The translations under genes and the position numbers were made by a program. The notes below the pieces were generated by a model. The model searched no databases. It had not been told where the DNA came from and worked only from the letters and a program-made list of their open reading frames with translations. From assembly GCA_019637585.1 (NCBI GenBank), contig JAHBVL010000001.1:434001-498000 (forward strand): 64,000 nucleotides of DNA, written 5' to 3'. This document shows positions 35,380 to 44,022 of this stretch, piece by piece; position 1 is the stretch's first letter; the number at the start of each line of letters is the position of its first letter. Origin of the DNA: Thermomicrobiales bacterium (GTDB taxonomy: Bacteria; Chloroflexota; Chloroflexia; Thermomicrobiales; UBA6265).

Positions 35380-36210
35380 TCATTCACTGTCACTGACCAC
35401 ATCAAACACCAGAACCTCGTATCGCTCCGTAAGCGTTTCACCTGTCTTCAGGGAAACCGGGCCGAGGTTTGATGGACCAATACCCATGAATGCAAACGGT
35501 TTGTCCATCACGAAGAGTGCGTTGCCCATGCTCTGACTCAATCGCACGGCCGCCTTCTGTACGGGCCATGTCCCGTCGATACTGCCCTCGAACTCGGCGA
35601 TGCGGTATGTGGTGCCCGATCCTTCGGCTATCGGTGTTTCCTGTCCGTCGAGAAGGAGTCGATTGCCACCGGTGCAGCCAAACTCACGCCGAAATCGGAT
35701 GCCAAGTCCGTGGTAGTTGACCAGCCGCCCATCAGCCTGCAGGGCGCTCCATTTGCTCATCGTCAGTTCGGTGTCCTGGAGGGCAGAGAGTTCAGCGCTC
35801 CAGATCCAGGCAAAACCATTCGAGGCCGGTTCGTGACGGCAGGAAATCGACCGCGTTTCCTGGAAGATCGGATCACCACCATCGCTGGGAAGCCAGCGGA
35901 GCGTTTGTTCGAATCCGACCGTCTCAGCAGCGTCGGTCACGGACGTGAACTGCTCGTGAACCTGGCGTCCCGGCACTTCACCAGGTTTGGTCGGGCGTTC
36001 TTCCCAGAAGTTCACATTCGGCACACTGAGCGCATACATCAGCCCCTTGTGATGCTTGTGGTCGTGCGGAGATGCCAGCGAAACAACGTGACCGGCCGGC
36101 GTTGTGAGCGGATGGAGATATGGCTTGAACTCATCCGTGTAGTTGTAGCGACCAGCGACTCGATCACCGAGTCGAAACGTTGCCGCCGAGGTGTCCAATT
36201 CCAGGTTCAT
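35380..36210 (-). CDS. DUF6807 (PmoA-type) family protein
   Basis: A 276-residue beta-rich protein. Diagnostic stretches are LHPLTTPAGHVVSLASPHDHKHHKGLMYAL (a His cluster typical of the family) and NFWEERPTKPGEV. Members occur beside sugar isomerases and MocA enzymes; the biochemical function is not established. It is 13 bases after the TIM-barrel gene and its stop overlaps the MocA gene region, so it is cotranscribed. Confidence 0.82.
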   Translation of the reverse strand: MNLELDTSAATFRLGDRVAGRYNYTDEFKPYLHPLTTPAGHVVSLASPHDHKHHKGLMYALSVPNVNFWEERPTKPGEVPGRQVHEQFTSVTDAAETVGFEQTLRWLPSDGGDPIFQETRSISCRHEPASNGFAWIWSAELSALQDTELTMSKWSALQADGRLVNYHGLGIRFRREFGCTGGNRLLLDGQETPIAEGSGTTYRIAEFEGSIDGTWPVQKAAVRLSQSMGNALFVMDKPFAFMGIGPSNLGPVSLKTGETLTERYEVLVFDVVSDSE

Positions 36211-36223
36211 CGCAATCTCTGCC

Positions 36224-37072
36224 TCAATCGCTGATCAGACGGTCACCAACCGTCTTTTGGAGGAATGCCAGACTTCGATCTGCCTCATCGATCGTCCCGC
36301 ATTCGACACTGAGAAAGAGCTCGCGGTCAAGAGGCTCCAGAATGCGAATGACCCGCTCCCAGTCGACGACTCCCTCTCCGCAGGCACAGCCGACCGGTGT
36401 GCCGGTGACCTTGCCCCGCTCAGCCTCGCTGTGCGCATAGCTGATGTCTTTGGCATGAATATGGAGCACCTGGTCGCGAACGTGCTCGAGAGCCTCGTAC
36501 GGATCCTCGGCGGCCGCGAGATAGGCGTTGCCTGTATCCCAGTTCACCCCGATCCATGGCGATGGAACGAGATTCACAATTCTCAGCAGACCATCTGACG
36601 TCTTGGTATAGACACCGTGAGGCTCGACGCAGAGATAGACGCCATGCCGCCGGGCAACCATTTCTGCCTTCTTCAACGAATAACGCATCGCGTCATGCGC
36701 TTCGTTGTCGTCCATCCAATCCGGTTTGACCATTTCGTCGGTATTGACGAACTTCGCGTCGTTGGCATCGGCGAACACGATCGCCCTGGTCAACCGCTCG
36801 ACGGCGGCTTCAGGTTTCATGAGCGGGCTATGTCCGCTGATACTCGAGACCTCGACTCCCGCGTTGCGGCACATCTCCTTCATGAGCAGCGGGTCCTCTT
36901 CCATCGAAAACGAATGGAAGTAGTGAACTTCGCTGAGCAACTCCCAACCCGTGTGAACCATCGGTTCGACGTACTTGTAGCCGAGCTCACCGGCGATGCG
37001 AACACCCGATGCGAAGTCCTTGTCAGCGCTGCGCACGAACTCCATATTGATTGCGAGACGAAAGGTGGCCAT
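36224..37072 (-). CDS. Sugar phosphate isomerase/epimerase family protein
   Basis: A 282-residue xylose-isomerase-like TIM barrel. It shows YKYVEPMVHTGWELL, VSSISGHSPLM, FADANDAKFVNTDEM, GVYLCVEPHGVYT (the metal Glu/His site), PWIGVNWDTGNAYLAA and VLHIHAKDISY, all canonical. ATG 37072 has GGAGG right before it. It is the first gene of the carbohydrate operon that runs to the glycoside hydrolase, and it is divergent from the AraC regulator, which presumably controls it. A keto-sugar or inositol derivative is a likely substrate. Confidence 0.87.
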   Translation of the reverse strand: MATFRLAINMEFVRSADKDFASGVRIAGELGYKYVEPMVHTGWELLSEVHYFHSFSMEEDPLLMKEMCRNAGVEVSSISGHSPLMKPEAAVERLTRAIVFADANDAKFVNTDEMVKPDWMDDNEAHDAMRYSLKKAEMVARRHGVYLCVEPHGVYTKTSDGLLRIVNLVPSPWIGVNWDTGNAYLAAAEDPYEALEHVRDQVLHIHAKDISYAHSEAERGKVTGTPVGCACGEGVVDWERVIRILEPLDRELFLSVECGTIDEADRSLAFLQKTVGDRLISD

Positions 37073-37222
37073 GAATCCTCCAGAAGCTGATGACCTGCTC
37101 ATGCTATTGGGAGCCCACGGAGAACTCGTACAATTTCCTCCGATGGAAGATTTTGAACATGCCTCCGCGGGCGGCGTGGTCGAATTGCTCTCGAGGAAAA
37201 ACCCGGAGCGTGGACGAAATCC

Positions 37223-38242
37223 ATGATCTCAGACGCCGCTGTCTACCGACTTGGCAAACAGCTCTATCACGCAGATACATGCGAGCCGCTCCGAAGAGGC
37301 GTGGAGTGTGGTGAAGTCGAGCTCGTCGCCCGGGTTCGTGGCACGTATCCAGGAGAACCGTTGGGTCCAAACGATGTGCCCGAAGTCCGGACTGTGGGCT
37401 ATTGGGACGCTCCGCAGGATCAGGGATGGGGCCTGGACTGGCACCGAAACGAGGGCATCGAGCTCACGTTTGTCGCGCAGGGCAAGGTTGCTTTCGCGGT
37501 CGATGACCAGGAGTTCCTCCTGGGGCGTGGTGATCTCACCATTACCAGACCCTGGCAGTTGCACCGGGTTGGAAATCCGAATGTCGGAGCCTGCCGGCTC
37601 TACTTCCTGATCTTGGATGTCGGCGTTCGCCGGCCGAATCAGGAGTGGACCTGGCCCGAATGGCTGGTGCTTTCACCATCGGACGAGCAGAGCCTGACGA
37701 GGAATCTAAGCCACAATGAACAGCCGGTATGGCACGCCGGTGATGAAGTTGCGGAATATTTCGACCGATTGGGCGCGGCCACCGCGTCCTATGATGAGCG
37801 CAAGGGCGACAGCCGGCTGAAGTTGTATATCAACGGTCTCTTTCTCTCGCTGTCCGAGATGTTGCAGGGTGAGAAACCACCGCTGAACCCGTCGCTTTCT
37901 TCATCCTGTCGAACGGTCGAACTGTTTCTTTCGACGATCGGCGAGCATCTGGACGAGGATTGGTCCCTCGATTCCATGGCCAGTGCCTGCGGATTGGGCA
38001 AGAGTCGCTTTTCCGAACACTGCACCCAACTCACAAACATGTCGCCAAACGAATATCTCTCCAAACGGAGAATCGAATCGGCGACGGAGCTGCTGCGTAC
38101 GCAGCCATCGCTGAGCATTACCGACGTGGCGTTCCGGGTCGGTTTCAATTCCAGCCAGTACTTCGCGACGGTCTTTCGGACTCACATGGGATGTACGCCA
38201 CGAGCGTTTCGCGTTCAGTTCGAACAGACTCCCGTTCGATAG
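37223..38242 (+). CDS. AraC-family transcriptional regulator
   Basis: A 339-residue regulator. The N-terminal half is a cupin sensor (DQEFLLGRGDLTITRPWQLHRVGNP). The C-terminal half has two helix-turn-helix motifs: LDSMASACGLGKSRFSEHC and ITDVAFRVGFNSSQYFATVFRTHMGCTPRAFR. It is divergent from the carbohydrate operon across 150 bases and most likely activates it in response to the imported sugar. I could not find a convincing repeated operator in that gap. Confidence 0.9.
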   Translation: MISDAAVYRLGKQLYHADTCEPLRRGVECGEVELVARVRGTYPGEPLGPNDVPEVRTVGYWDAPQDQGWGLDWHRNEGIELTFVAQGKVAFAVDDQEFLLGRGDLTITRPWQLHRVGNPNVGACRLYFLILDVGVRRPNQEWTWPEWLVLSPSDEQSLTRNLSHNEQPVWHAGDEVAEYFDRLGAATASYDERKGDSRLKLYINGLFLSLSEMLQGEKPPLNPSLSSSCRTVELFLSTIGEHLDEDWSLDSMASACGLGKSRFSEHCTQLTNMSPNEYLSKRRIESATELLRTQPSLSITDVAFRVGFNSSQYFATVFRTHMGCTPRAFRVQFEQTPVR

Positions 38243-38330
38243 TTCCATGCCGGGAATCGACCCAGGTTGCCAGGCCTTCAGGACGGCCGTTCGGGCAGTT
38301 CCTTCGTGAGAACTTCTCCCGATGGCGTGA

Positions 38331-39467
38331 TCACTGTGTCTTCGAAAACCGGCTCGCCCGCAGAAATCCAATCGGATGATCGGTCTGGCCGTCGATGGTC
38401 AAATCAGAGAGCACTTCCCCGACGACTGGAGCGAATTTGAAGCCGTGACCGGAGAAGCCGCAGGCGATGACGACCTGTTCGTGCTCAGGATGCCGGTCGA
38501 GGATGAAGTGTTTATCGGGGGTCATGGTGTAGAGACAGGTGAGCGCGGCGGCGACCGGTCCCGACGAGCCAGGCAGGTAGTGGTCCATCACCCGGCGGAA
38601 CATGGTGATCTCGTCGTCGGTCACCGCGGGTTGCACGTCATCGGCAGAAACGGATGGGAGGCTGTCGTGACGGCCGATCTTGAACCCGATCTTCTCCGGT
38701 CCCGGGATCGCGTAGTAGTGGCCTTCCGGAACGAGCAACGAGAAGACCGTGCTCTTCTCCGAGTCGAAGTGGTCGTAGCGCTCCGAGAGAAAATGGGCGT
38801 TGGGGACGCGCTGCACTTCGAGTGGTAGTCCGAGATCGGCCAGGACGCTGCTGCTCCACGGTCCCGCCGCGATGACCAGGCGGTTCGCCTGGTAGCTTCC
38901 TTTGCCGGTCGTGACGGTCACGCCGTCGCCATTCGTCGACCAGCTGAGCACCGGCTCGTCGAAGTGCAATGCGGCGCCGTTTGCCCTGGCCAGCTCCTGA
39001 AACGTTCTCACAGTCTCCGCAGCGAGCACGAAGCCGGCCTGCGGTTCGAGCACCGCCACCAGATCCTCCGGCAGCCGTACACCGGGGTGCCGCTTGCCAA
39101 CCTCGGCGGGTGAGAGGAGCTCGTAGGGCAGGTTGTAGAGCTGCCCACTCTTGATGGTTCCGGCGACCGTGCGGCCATCCGGCGCGCCGATGATCAACCC
39201 GCCGTTTTGCCAAAGCAGCTTGCGATTCGATTCCGCTTCGAGCTCGCGCCAGAGGGCGTAGGAGCGCTGGATGAGCGGCACGTAGTCGGGCGCTTCGTGA
39301 TAGGCCTGCCGGATGATCCGGCTTTCTCCGTGGGAGGAGCCGCGGTCGTGTCCTGGTGCGAGCGCGTCGATGCCCAGGACACGCAACCCCCGTTTCGCCA
39401 GCGCATAGGCCGTCGAGCTTCCCATGACGCCCAGTCCAATGACGATGACATCAGGGGTTTCGGCCAT
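38331..39467 (-). CDS. Monomeric sarcosine oxidase/N-methyltryptophan oxidase-like flavoenzyme
   Basis: A 378-residue FAD amine oxidase. It opens with the dinucleotide motif VIVIGLGVMGSSTAYALAKRG and has SSHGESRIIRQAYHEAPDYVPL, the sarcosine-oxidase fingerprint. ALTCLYTMTPDKHFILDRHP contains the Cys that carries the covalent flavin in the family; GFSGHGFKFAPVVGEVL is the second flavin strand. It would demethylate N-methyl amino acids to give formaldehyde, H2O2 and the free amine. ATG 39467 follows GGAG by nine bases. It is the third gene after the CocE hydrolase and IclR regulator. Confidence 0.9.
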   Translation of the reverse strand: MAETPDVIVIGLGVMGSSTAYALAKRGLRVLGIDALAPGHDRGSSHGESRIIRQAYHEAPDYVPLIQRSYALWRELEAESNRKLLWQNGGLIIGAPDGRTVAGTIKSGQLYNLPYELLSPAEVGKRHPGVRLPEDLVAVLEPQAGFVLAAETVRTFQELARANGAALHFDEPVLSWSTNGDGVTVTTGKGSYQANRLVIAAGPWSSSVLADLGLPLEVQRVPNAHFLSERYDHFDSEKSTVFSLLVPEGHYYAIPGPEKIGFKIGRHDSLPSVSADDVQPAVTDDEITMFRRVMDHYLPGSSGPVAAALTCLYTMTPDKHFILDRHPEHEQVVIACGFSGHGFKFAPVVGEVLSDLTIDGQTDHPIGFLRASRFSKTQ

Positions 39468-39534
39468 GGTGCGCTTCTCCAGATCGGCGGCTCGCGCCGG
39501 CAAGAACAGGGTCCCAGTGTGGGGACGATCGACG

Positions 39535-39559
39535 CCGCCTATTGTCCTGCACTAGGCGG
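39535..39559. other. Inverted repeat CCGCCTA/TAGGCGG
   Basis: Seven-base perfect arms with an 11-base centre in the 114-base gap between the IclR and flavoenzyme genes. It could be an operator or a weak hairpin; there is no U tract. Confidence 0.35.
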
Positions 39560-39581
39560 AATCCGGCTCGGTGGCCGTTTG

Positions 39582-40433
39582 TCACTTCCGAATGCTGACT
39601 TCCCTCGTGGCGCCCAGCGCGCTGGAAATGGCGCCGGCTGTTTCGAGGAGCTGCGGGCCGAGCTCGAGCATCCGCTCTCTGGTCAGTCGATAGGCTGGTC
39701 CGGCGATCGAAACGCTTCCCGCCAGCTCGTTCGGGTAGGTCCAGACGGGCGCGGCCATGCCATTGGCCGAATCGACGTACTCGGCAGTGTTGATGGCAAA
39801 ACCCCGTTTCCGGATGGCTTCGATTTCCGCCCGGAGCTGATCGGGGTCGGTGATCGTCGACGCGGTCTGCCGCTCCAGTCCGGAGGCGATGACTGTGTCG
39901 AGAAGGGATGTGTCGGTGAAGGCGAGAAAGACCTTCCCCGGAGAAGAGCAATGCAGTGGTTCCCGCTCCCCGATCCAGCCGACATAGCGCACCGGATCGG
40001 GACTGGGGACCTGATCGATCAGCACGGCTCTGTCGACATCCAGAATGGCCAGATTGCCGGTTTCGCCCGTTGCCTCCGCGAGGCGGCGCAGGTGGAGGCT
40101 GGCAACCTGCCGGAGCTCCAGCTGGCTGAGCATCACGCCAGACAGCTCCAGAACGCCTGGTCCCAACCGGAACTTGCCGCTGCCGGGGTCCTGTTCCACC
40201 AGACGACGCTCGGCCAGCGTCGCCAGCAGTCGTGAGACCATGCTGTTGCTCAATCCCAGCGCTCTACCAAGCTCGTTGACGCCCCACGCTGGCTGATCCG
40301 CCGAAAAGGACCAGAGGATGTTCAGCGCGTGGGTGACGGACATCGTCAGCCGAGTCTGTGTCGTGGCGGCAGCATCTCTTGGGACAGCCGGCTGTCGCTT
40401 TCGCGTCGTTGTGATCTTCACGTCATCAGGCAT
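39582..40433 (-). CDS. IclR-family transcriptional regulator
   Basis: A 283-residue regulator with an N-terminal winged helix-turn-helix (HALNILWSFSADQPAWGVNELGRALGLSNSMVSRLLATLAERRLVEQD) and a C-terminal GAF-like effector domain (GNLAILDVDRAVLIDQVPSP, REPLHCSSPGKVFLAF, NGMAAPVWTYPNELAGSVSIAG). ATG 40433 is chosen because an earlier ATG lies inside the CocE gene. It starts 13 bases after CocE and so is autoregulated with it. The palindrome at 42485-42505 is a candidate site for this protein. Confidence 0.9.
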   Translation of the reverse strand: MPDDVKITTTRKRQPAVPRDAAATTQTRLTMSVTHALNILWSFSADQPAWGVNELGRALGLSNSMVSRLLATLAERRLVEQDPGSGKFRLGPGVLELSGVMLSQLELRQVASLHLRRLAEATGETGNLAILDVDRAVLIDQVPSPDPVRYVGWIGEREPLHCSSPGKVFLAFTDTSLLDTVIASGLERQTASTITDPDQLRAEIEAIRKRGFAINTAEYVDSANGMAAPVWTYPNELAGSVSIAGPAYRLTRERMLELGPQLLETAGAISSALGATREVSIRK

Positions 40434-40446
40434 TGGTGGTTCTCTG

Positions 40447-42420
40447 TCATGCGTCCGCTGCCGTGTCGTAGCCGGACCAGTCATCGACGACTTTGCTCCA
40501 CTCCCGCCGGAAAAATGGCTGCCCGGCGATGTCGATCTCCGCGGTCGCCCGCACGGCGAATGGCGTCAGGTAGCCCTGCACGCGGACCGCGATGTCGCCG
40601 GCGCCACGTTTGAGCACGTAGCGCGAATCGGATTGCAGATTCGTCTCCCAGGGACGGTCGGCGTTCGTGGTGACGGTCGAGTGATGATCGCTATGGAGCT
40701 CGCCACCGCCGTCGATGAGGTAGCGGGCCGTTTTTCGCGTCTCGAACGCGGTCACGCGCTGGCCAATATGCTGATGGACGACGTGGAGATCGATACCGGA
40801 CGAGGGATCGACGGGTTGGAGGGAGGCATCCGCTGCTTGCAGGGCTGGATCGGGCAACGGCGTGTCTCTCTGCGGAACGATCGGCAGATCGATCGACGTG
40901 CCGTTCTCGCCCAGATGAATCGTCAGGTCGTAGGGGTTCGGTGTGGGCCAGAGTGTCGGGAAATCGGCTCCGGCGATGCAGAGTCGCAGCCGGTCGCCCG
41001 CCTGAATGACCGCCGATGTCGGGTGCATCGGAATCGCGATCGACCGTATCTCTCCAGGCTTCAATGGATCAGGGGTCGCGTGAGCATCGAGGCGGGCCGG
41101 GTTGCGATTTCCTTCTGAAATGACTCGTGATTCTCCTCGGGCGTTGACCGCGCAGAGCTTGACGACCAGGGTCAGCTCGGGGGTGTTCGCTGAGAGGGAA
41201 ATGTGCGCGACGGGAGTGCCGGTGATCTCGATCGCGTCCGGCAGCGGGTCGCTCGTGTAGGTGAGCGACATCAGGTCGTCGGCACTCTGGTCGGTCGGGA
41301 TCGGCAGGAGTTTGCGGTGTCCGTTGTAGCCGATCGACCCGGTTCCGACTCGGGCATCGTAGGCGTAGGTATGCGAATGCGCTGTATCCGTTGCGCCGCT
41401 GCTCAGGGTGTTGCCGGGTTGGGCGTGCAGTCTGGTCGGGGTGGTTCTGGCGATCGGCCACTCCGCTTCGTGACGCCAGCGCTCCTCACCCATGACATAG
41501 ATGGTTACCGGCGGTTCGAGCTCGACGCCATTCTCGATGCCCTTGAGCCATCGGTCCCACCAGCGGTCCATCTCGTGTACGCCGCCGATCGGATGAACGG
41601 GTGAGATGTCGGCCAGCGAGTGTTTCCAGGGACCGATGAGCACTCGTTTGGGAGCCTGGACCGCCTCGAAGACCGTGAATGTTGGAGCGGTATAGGCGTC
41701 GTACCAACCACAAATCCCAAAGGTGGGCACCTCGATCTGCTCGTAGGGAATCTTGCGCCGCACCCAGAATTCGGGGTCGGGGGGCGAACCATGCCAATCG
41801 AAGAACCAGGGATGAGCGGCCTCGAGACGCTCGTGCCAGAGTCGCTCCCACCTTCCCTCTCGATCCTGCCGCACCGGCGGGAGGAGGTTGGAAACGACCA
41901 TGCCGGTACCCCAATCGACATCGCCGAGCAGCAGACCGCGGCAGCCATGATTGCGATGCAGCCATTCGTAGTTGTCCATCGTGGCGTGGATCGGCACGAT
42001 GGCCCGCAGGTGTGGCGGTCTGGTCGAGGCGATCGACAGTGAGGTTATGCCGCTGTACGAAATGCCCCAGATGCCGATGTCCCCCGTACACCAGGATTGC
42101 TCAGCCATCCATTCGACGATGCTGTGCCCATCCTCTCGCTCCTGCGGGTCGAATGGATGTGGATTGATCCCTTCCGAGTTGCCGGTCCCCCGGAAATCGA
42201 CATGCAGAACGGCGTAGCCACGACTGGCGAAATGCCGGTGATGTGGTTCGTGGGCCTGCCCGCCGTAGGCGTCTTTGATGTAGGGGTTGAACGACAGAAT
42301 ACCCGGCCATACGCCCGGCTCGGTGGGGATGAAGAGATTGCCAGCGAGGCGGACGCCATCGGGCATCGGAATCATCACATCACGAATCAGCTGGACCTCG
42401 TAGACGCGATCGTTGCTCAC
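40447..42420 (-). CDS. CocE/NonD-type alpha/beta hydrolase
   Basis: A 657-residue X-Pro-dipeptidyl-peptidase/CocE-type hydrolase. The start is GTG 42420 with GGGAG five bases upstream; longer versions would begin inside the promoter. VRLAGNLFIPTE and AVLHVDFRGTGNSEG lead to the nucleophile elbow GIWGISYSGITSLSIA. The catalytic Asp and His are probably in GWYDAYTAP and GPWKHSL. The C-terminal galactose-binding-like beta domain covers the last 200 residues (LRLCIAGADFPTLWPTPNP). Ester or amide cleavage is likely; the substrate is unknown. Confidence 0.88.
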   Translation of the reverse strand: MSNDRVYEVQLIRDVMIPMPDGVRLAGNLFIPTEPGVWPGILSFNPYIKDAYGGQAHEPHHRHFASRGYAVLHVDFRGTGNSEGINPHPFDPQEREDGHSIVEWMAEQSWCTGDIGIWGISYSGITSLSIASTRPPHLRAIVPIHATMDNYEWLHRNHGCRGLLLGDVDWGTGMVVSNLLPPVRQDREGRWERLWHERLEAAHPWFFDWHGSPPDPEFWVRRKIPYEQIEVPTFGICGWYDAYTAPTFTVFEAVQAPKRVLIGPWKHSLADISPVHPIGGVHEMDRWWDRWLKGIENGVELEPPVTIYVMGEERWRHEAEWPIARTTPTRLHAQPGNTLSSGATDTAHSHTYAYDARVGTGSIGYNGHRKLLPIPTDQSADDLMSLTYTSDPLPDAIEITGTPVAHISLSANTPELTLVVKLCAVNARGESRVISEGNRNPARLDAHATPDPLKPGEIRSIAIPMHPTSAVIQAGDRLRLCIAGADFPTLWPTPNPYDLTIHLGENGTSIDLPIVPQRDTPLPDPALQAADASLQPVDPSSGIDLHVVHQHIGQRVTAFETRKTARYLIDGGGELHSDHHSTVTTNADRPWETNLQSDSRYVLKRGAGDIAVRVQGYLTPFAVRATAEIDIAGQPFFRREWSKVVDDWSGYDTAADA

Positions 42421-42484
42421 CGCTGCTCCCGTCGAGCGGACGCGCTGGCCCGCCTGTTCGTATGCCGCCACCTGTGGAAACTCA

Positions 42485-42505
42485 TTCGGCAACACTGTTG
42501 CCGAA
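42485..42505. promoter_or_regulatory. Operator-like palindrome at the CocE transcription start
   Basis: Half-sites TTCGGCAACA and TGTTGCCGAA are exact inverse complements separated by one C. It lies just downstream of the -10 box (42515-42520), where a repressor would block initiation. The IclR protein of this operon is the natural candidate. Confidence 0.65.
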
Positions 42506-42514
42506 CATTGCAGC

Positions 42515-42543
42515 ATCCTATTCAGGAAGGGAGGAGCTGTCAA
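42515..42543 (-). promoter_or_regulatory. Sigma-70-type promoter of the CocE operon
   Basis: On the minus strand TTGACA (42543-42538), a 17-base spacer and TAGGAT (42520-42515). The transcription start should fall near 42508, at the edge of the palindrome 42485-42505. Confidence 0.65.
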
Positions 42544-42584
42544 TCCCCGCTCAGCAGACTTTTCAGACTATGGCGATAATCTTG

Positions 42585-42628
42585 TCTGACTGCTGACTGC
42601 TGACTGCTGACTGCTGACTGCTGACTAC
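42585..42628 (+). repeat. Heptad tandem repeat TGCTGAC
   Basis: Six exact or nearly exact TGCTGAC units in the leader of the glycine C-acetyltransferase gene, ending 16 bases before its start codon. Confidence 0.9.
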
Positions 42629-42643
42629 CCACCGAGGAACACC

Positions 42644-43831
42644 ATGGCTGCCGAATCACTTCTCACCCACCTGCGCACCGAACTCGCTTCCATAGAAGAA
42701 GCGGGTATGTTCAAGCGCGAAACCGAGATCACCTCACCCCAGGGATCGGACATCACGACCGAGCGGGGCGCGATGATCAACTTCTGCGCCAATAACTACC
42801 TGGGTCTGGCCAACGACCCGGCGATCGTCGAGGCGGCGATCGCGGGGATGCATTCGCATGGTTTCGGCATGGCCTCGGTTCGCTTCATCTGCGGCACGCA
42901 GGATCTGCACAAAGAGCTGGAGCGATGCATCTCGACCTTCCTCGGAACCGAGGACACGATTCTGTACAACTCCTGTTTTGACGCGAACGGCGGGCTCTTC
43001 GAGACGATCCTCGGTCCGGAAGACGTGATCATCAGCGACGCGCTCAATCACGCCTCGATCATCGACGGTGTCCGGCTGGCCAAAGCGCAGCGGAAGGTCT
43101 ACCAACATGTCGACATGGCCGACCTGAAAACCAAGCTCGAGGAGTCGAAGGAGAACCGGTTCCGCCTAATCGTCACCGATGGCGCGTTCAGCATGCATGG
43201 CGACCTCGCTCCGCTCGATCAGGTCTGCGATCTGGCCGACCAGTACGACGCCATCGTGGTCGTCGACGATTCGCACGCCACGGGGTTCATGGGCGAAAAC
43301 GGCAAGGGCACGCCCGAGCACTTCGGGGTCATGGACCGGGTCGACGTGATCACCAGCACGCTGGGCAAAGCGCTCGGTGGCGCGGCCGGCGGGTTCACCA
43401 GTGGCCGCCAGGAGATCGTCGAGATGCTTCGGCAGCGGTCGCGGCCCTACCTTTTCTCCAACGCCCTGCCTCCCGGTATCGCCACGGCGACCCTTGCCGC
43501 CCTGGATATCGTCGAGAACCGTCCCGAGCTGCGGCAACGACTGAAGGAAAACACCGCCCACTTCCGGGAACAGATCCAGGCAAAGGGCTTCACGATTTTG
43601 CAGAGCGTTCACCCGATCGTGCCGATCGTCCTCGGTGATGAAAAACGGACCGTCGAAATGGCTCGCCAGATGAACGAGCGGGGCTTTTTCGTCGTCGGCT
43701 TCAGCTATCCGGTCGTGCCAAAAGGTCAGGCGCGCGTTCGTGTCCAGCTTTCCGCCGCCCATACCCGCGAGCAGATCGACGCGGTGATCGAGGCGTTTGC
43801 CGAGGTGGGGAAGGGGTTGGGGGCGGTTTAG
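42644..43831 (+). CDS. kbl: Glycine C-acetyltransferase (2-amino-3-ketobutyrate CoA ligase)
   Basis: A 395-residue PLP-dependent alpha-oxoamine synthase that joins glycine and acetyl-CoA or runs in reverse in threonine breakdown. It has INFCANNYLGLANDPAIVEAA, GMASVRFICGTQDLHKELE, DALNHASIIDGVRL, VVVDDSHATGFMG and the PLP lysine in TSTLGKALGGAAGG. Length and motifs fit Kbl rather than the KAS/8-amino-7-oxononanoate synthase branch. It is followed after repeat DNA by an SDR dehydrogenase on the same strand, which could serve as the threonine-dehydrogenase partner, although that is only context. Confidence 0.92.
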   Translation: MAAESLLTHLRTELASIEEAGMFKRETEITSPQGSDITTERGAMINFCANNYLGLANDPAIVEAAIAGMHSHGFGMASVRFICGTQDLHKELERCISTFLGTEDTILYNSCFDANGGLFETILGPEDVIISDALNHASIIDGVRLAKAQRKVYQHVDMADLKTKLEESKENRFRLIVTDGAFSMHGDLAPLDQVCDLADQYDAIVVVDDSHATGFMGENGKGTPEHFGVMDRVDVITSTLGKALGGAAGGFTSGRQEIVEMLRQRSRPYLFSNALPPGIATATLAALDIVENRPELRQRLKENTAHFREQIQAKGFTILQSVHPIVPIVLGDEKRTVEMARQMNERGFFVVGFSYPVVPKGQARVRVQLSAAHTREQIDAVIEAFAEVGKGLGAV

Positions 43832-44003
43832 TTGGCAAAGGGCAAAGGGCAAAGGGCAAAAGGCGAAGGGAATGGGGAGATGGGAGATGGTAGCGATCGC
43901 GGGGAGATCCCTCACCCCCGGCCCCTCTCCCGACCGCGGGAGAGGGGAGTCTGTCTGCCATCTCCCGTCTCCCATTTCCTATTTCCCATCTCCCATTTCC
44001 GCT
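43832..44003. repeat. Gap with heptad tandem repeats and one family A palindrome
   Basis: GGGCAAA units (43835-43860), GGGAGAT units (43873-43889), a family A repeat with CTCTCCCGACCGCGGGAGAG (43907-43950), then complementary CTCCCAT/TTCCCAT heptads (43963-44000). The last tract is a reverse complement of the GGGAGAT type, so a long imperfect hairpin could form. No gene. Confidence 0.8.
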
Positions 44004-44022
44004 CACGCAATGAGGTGATTCA

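Noticed and set aside
42516-42543. Longer start for the CocE hydrolase (TTG 42543 or ATG 42516)
   Set aside because: TTG 42543 is part of a -35 box and ATG 42516 is in the -10 box of a good promoter; GTG 42420 has a proper ribosome binding site.
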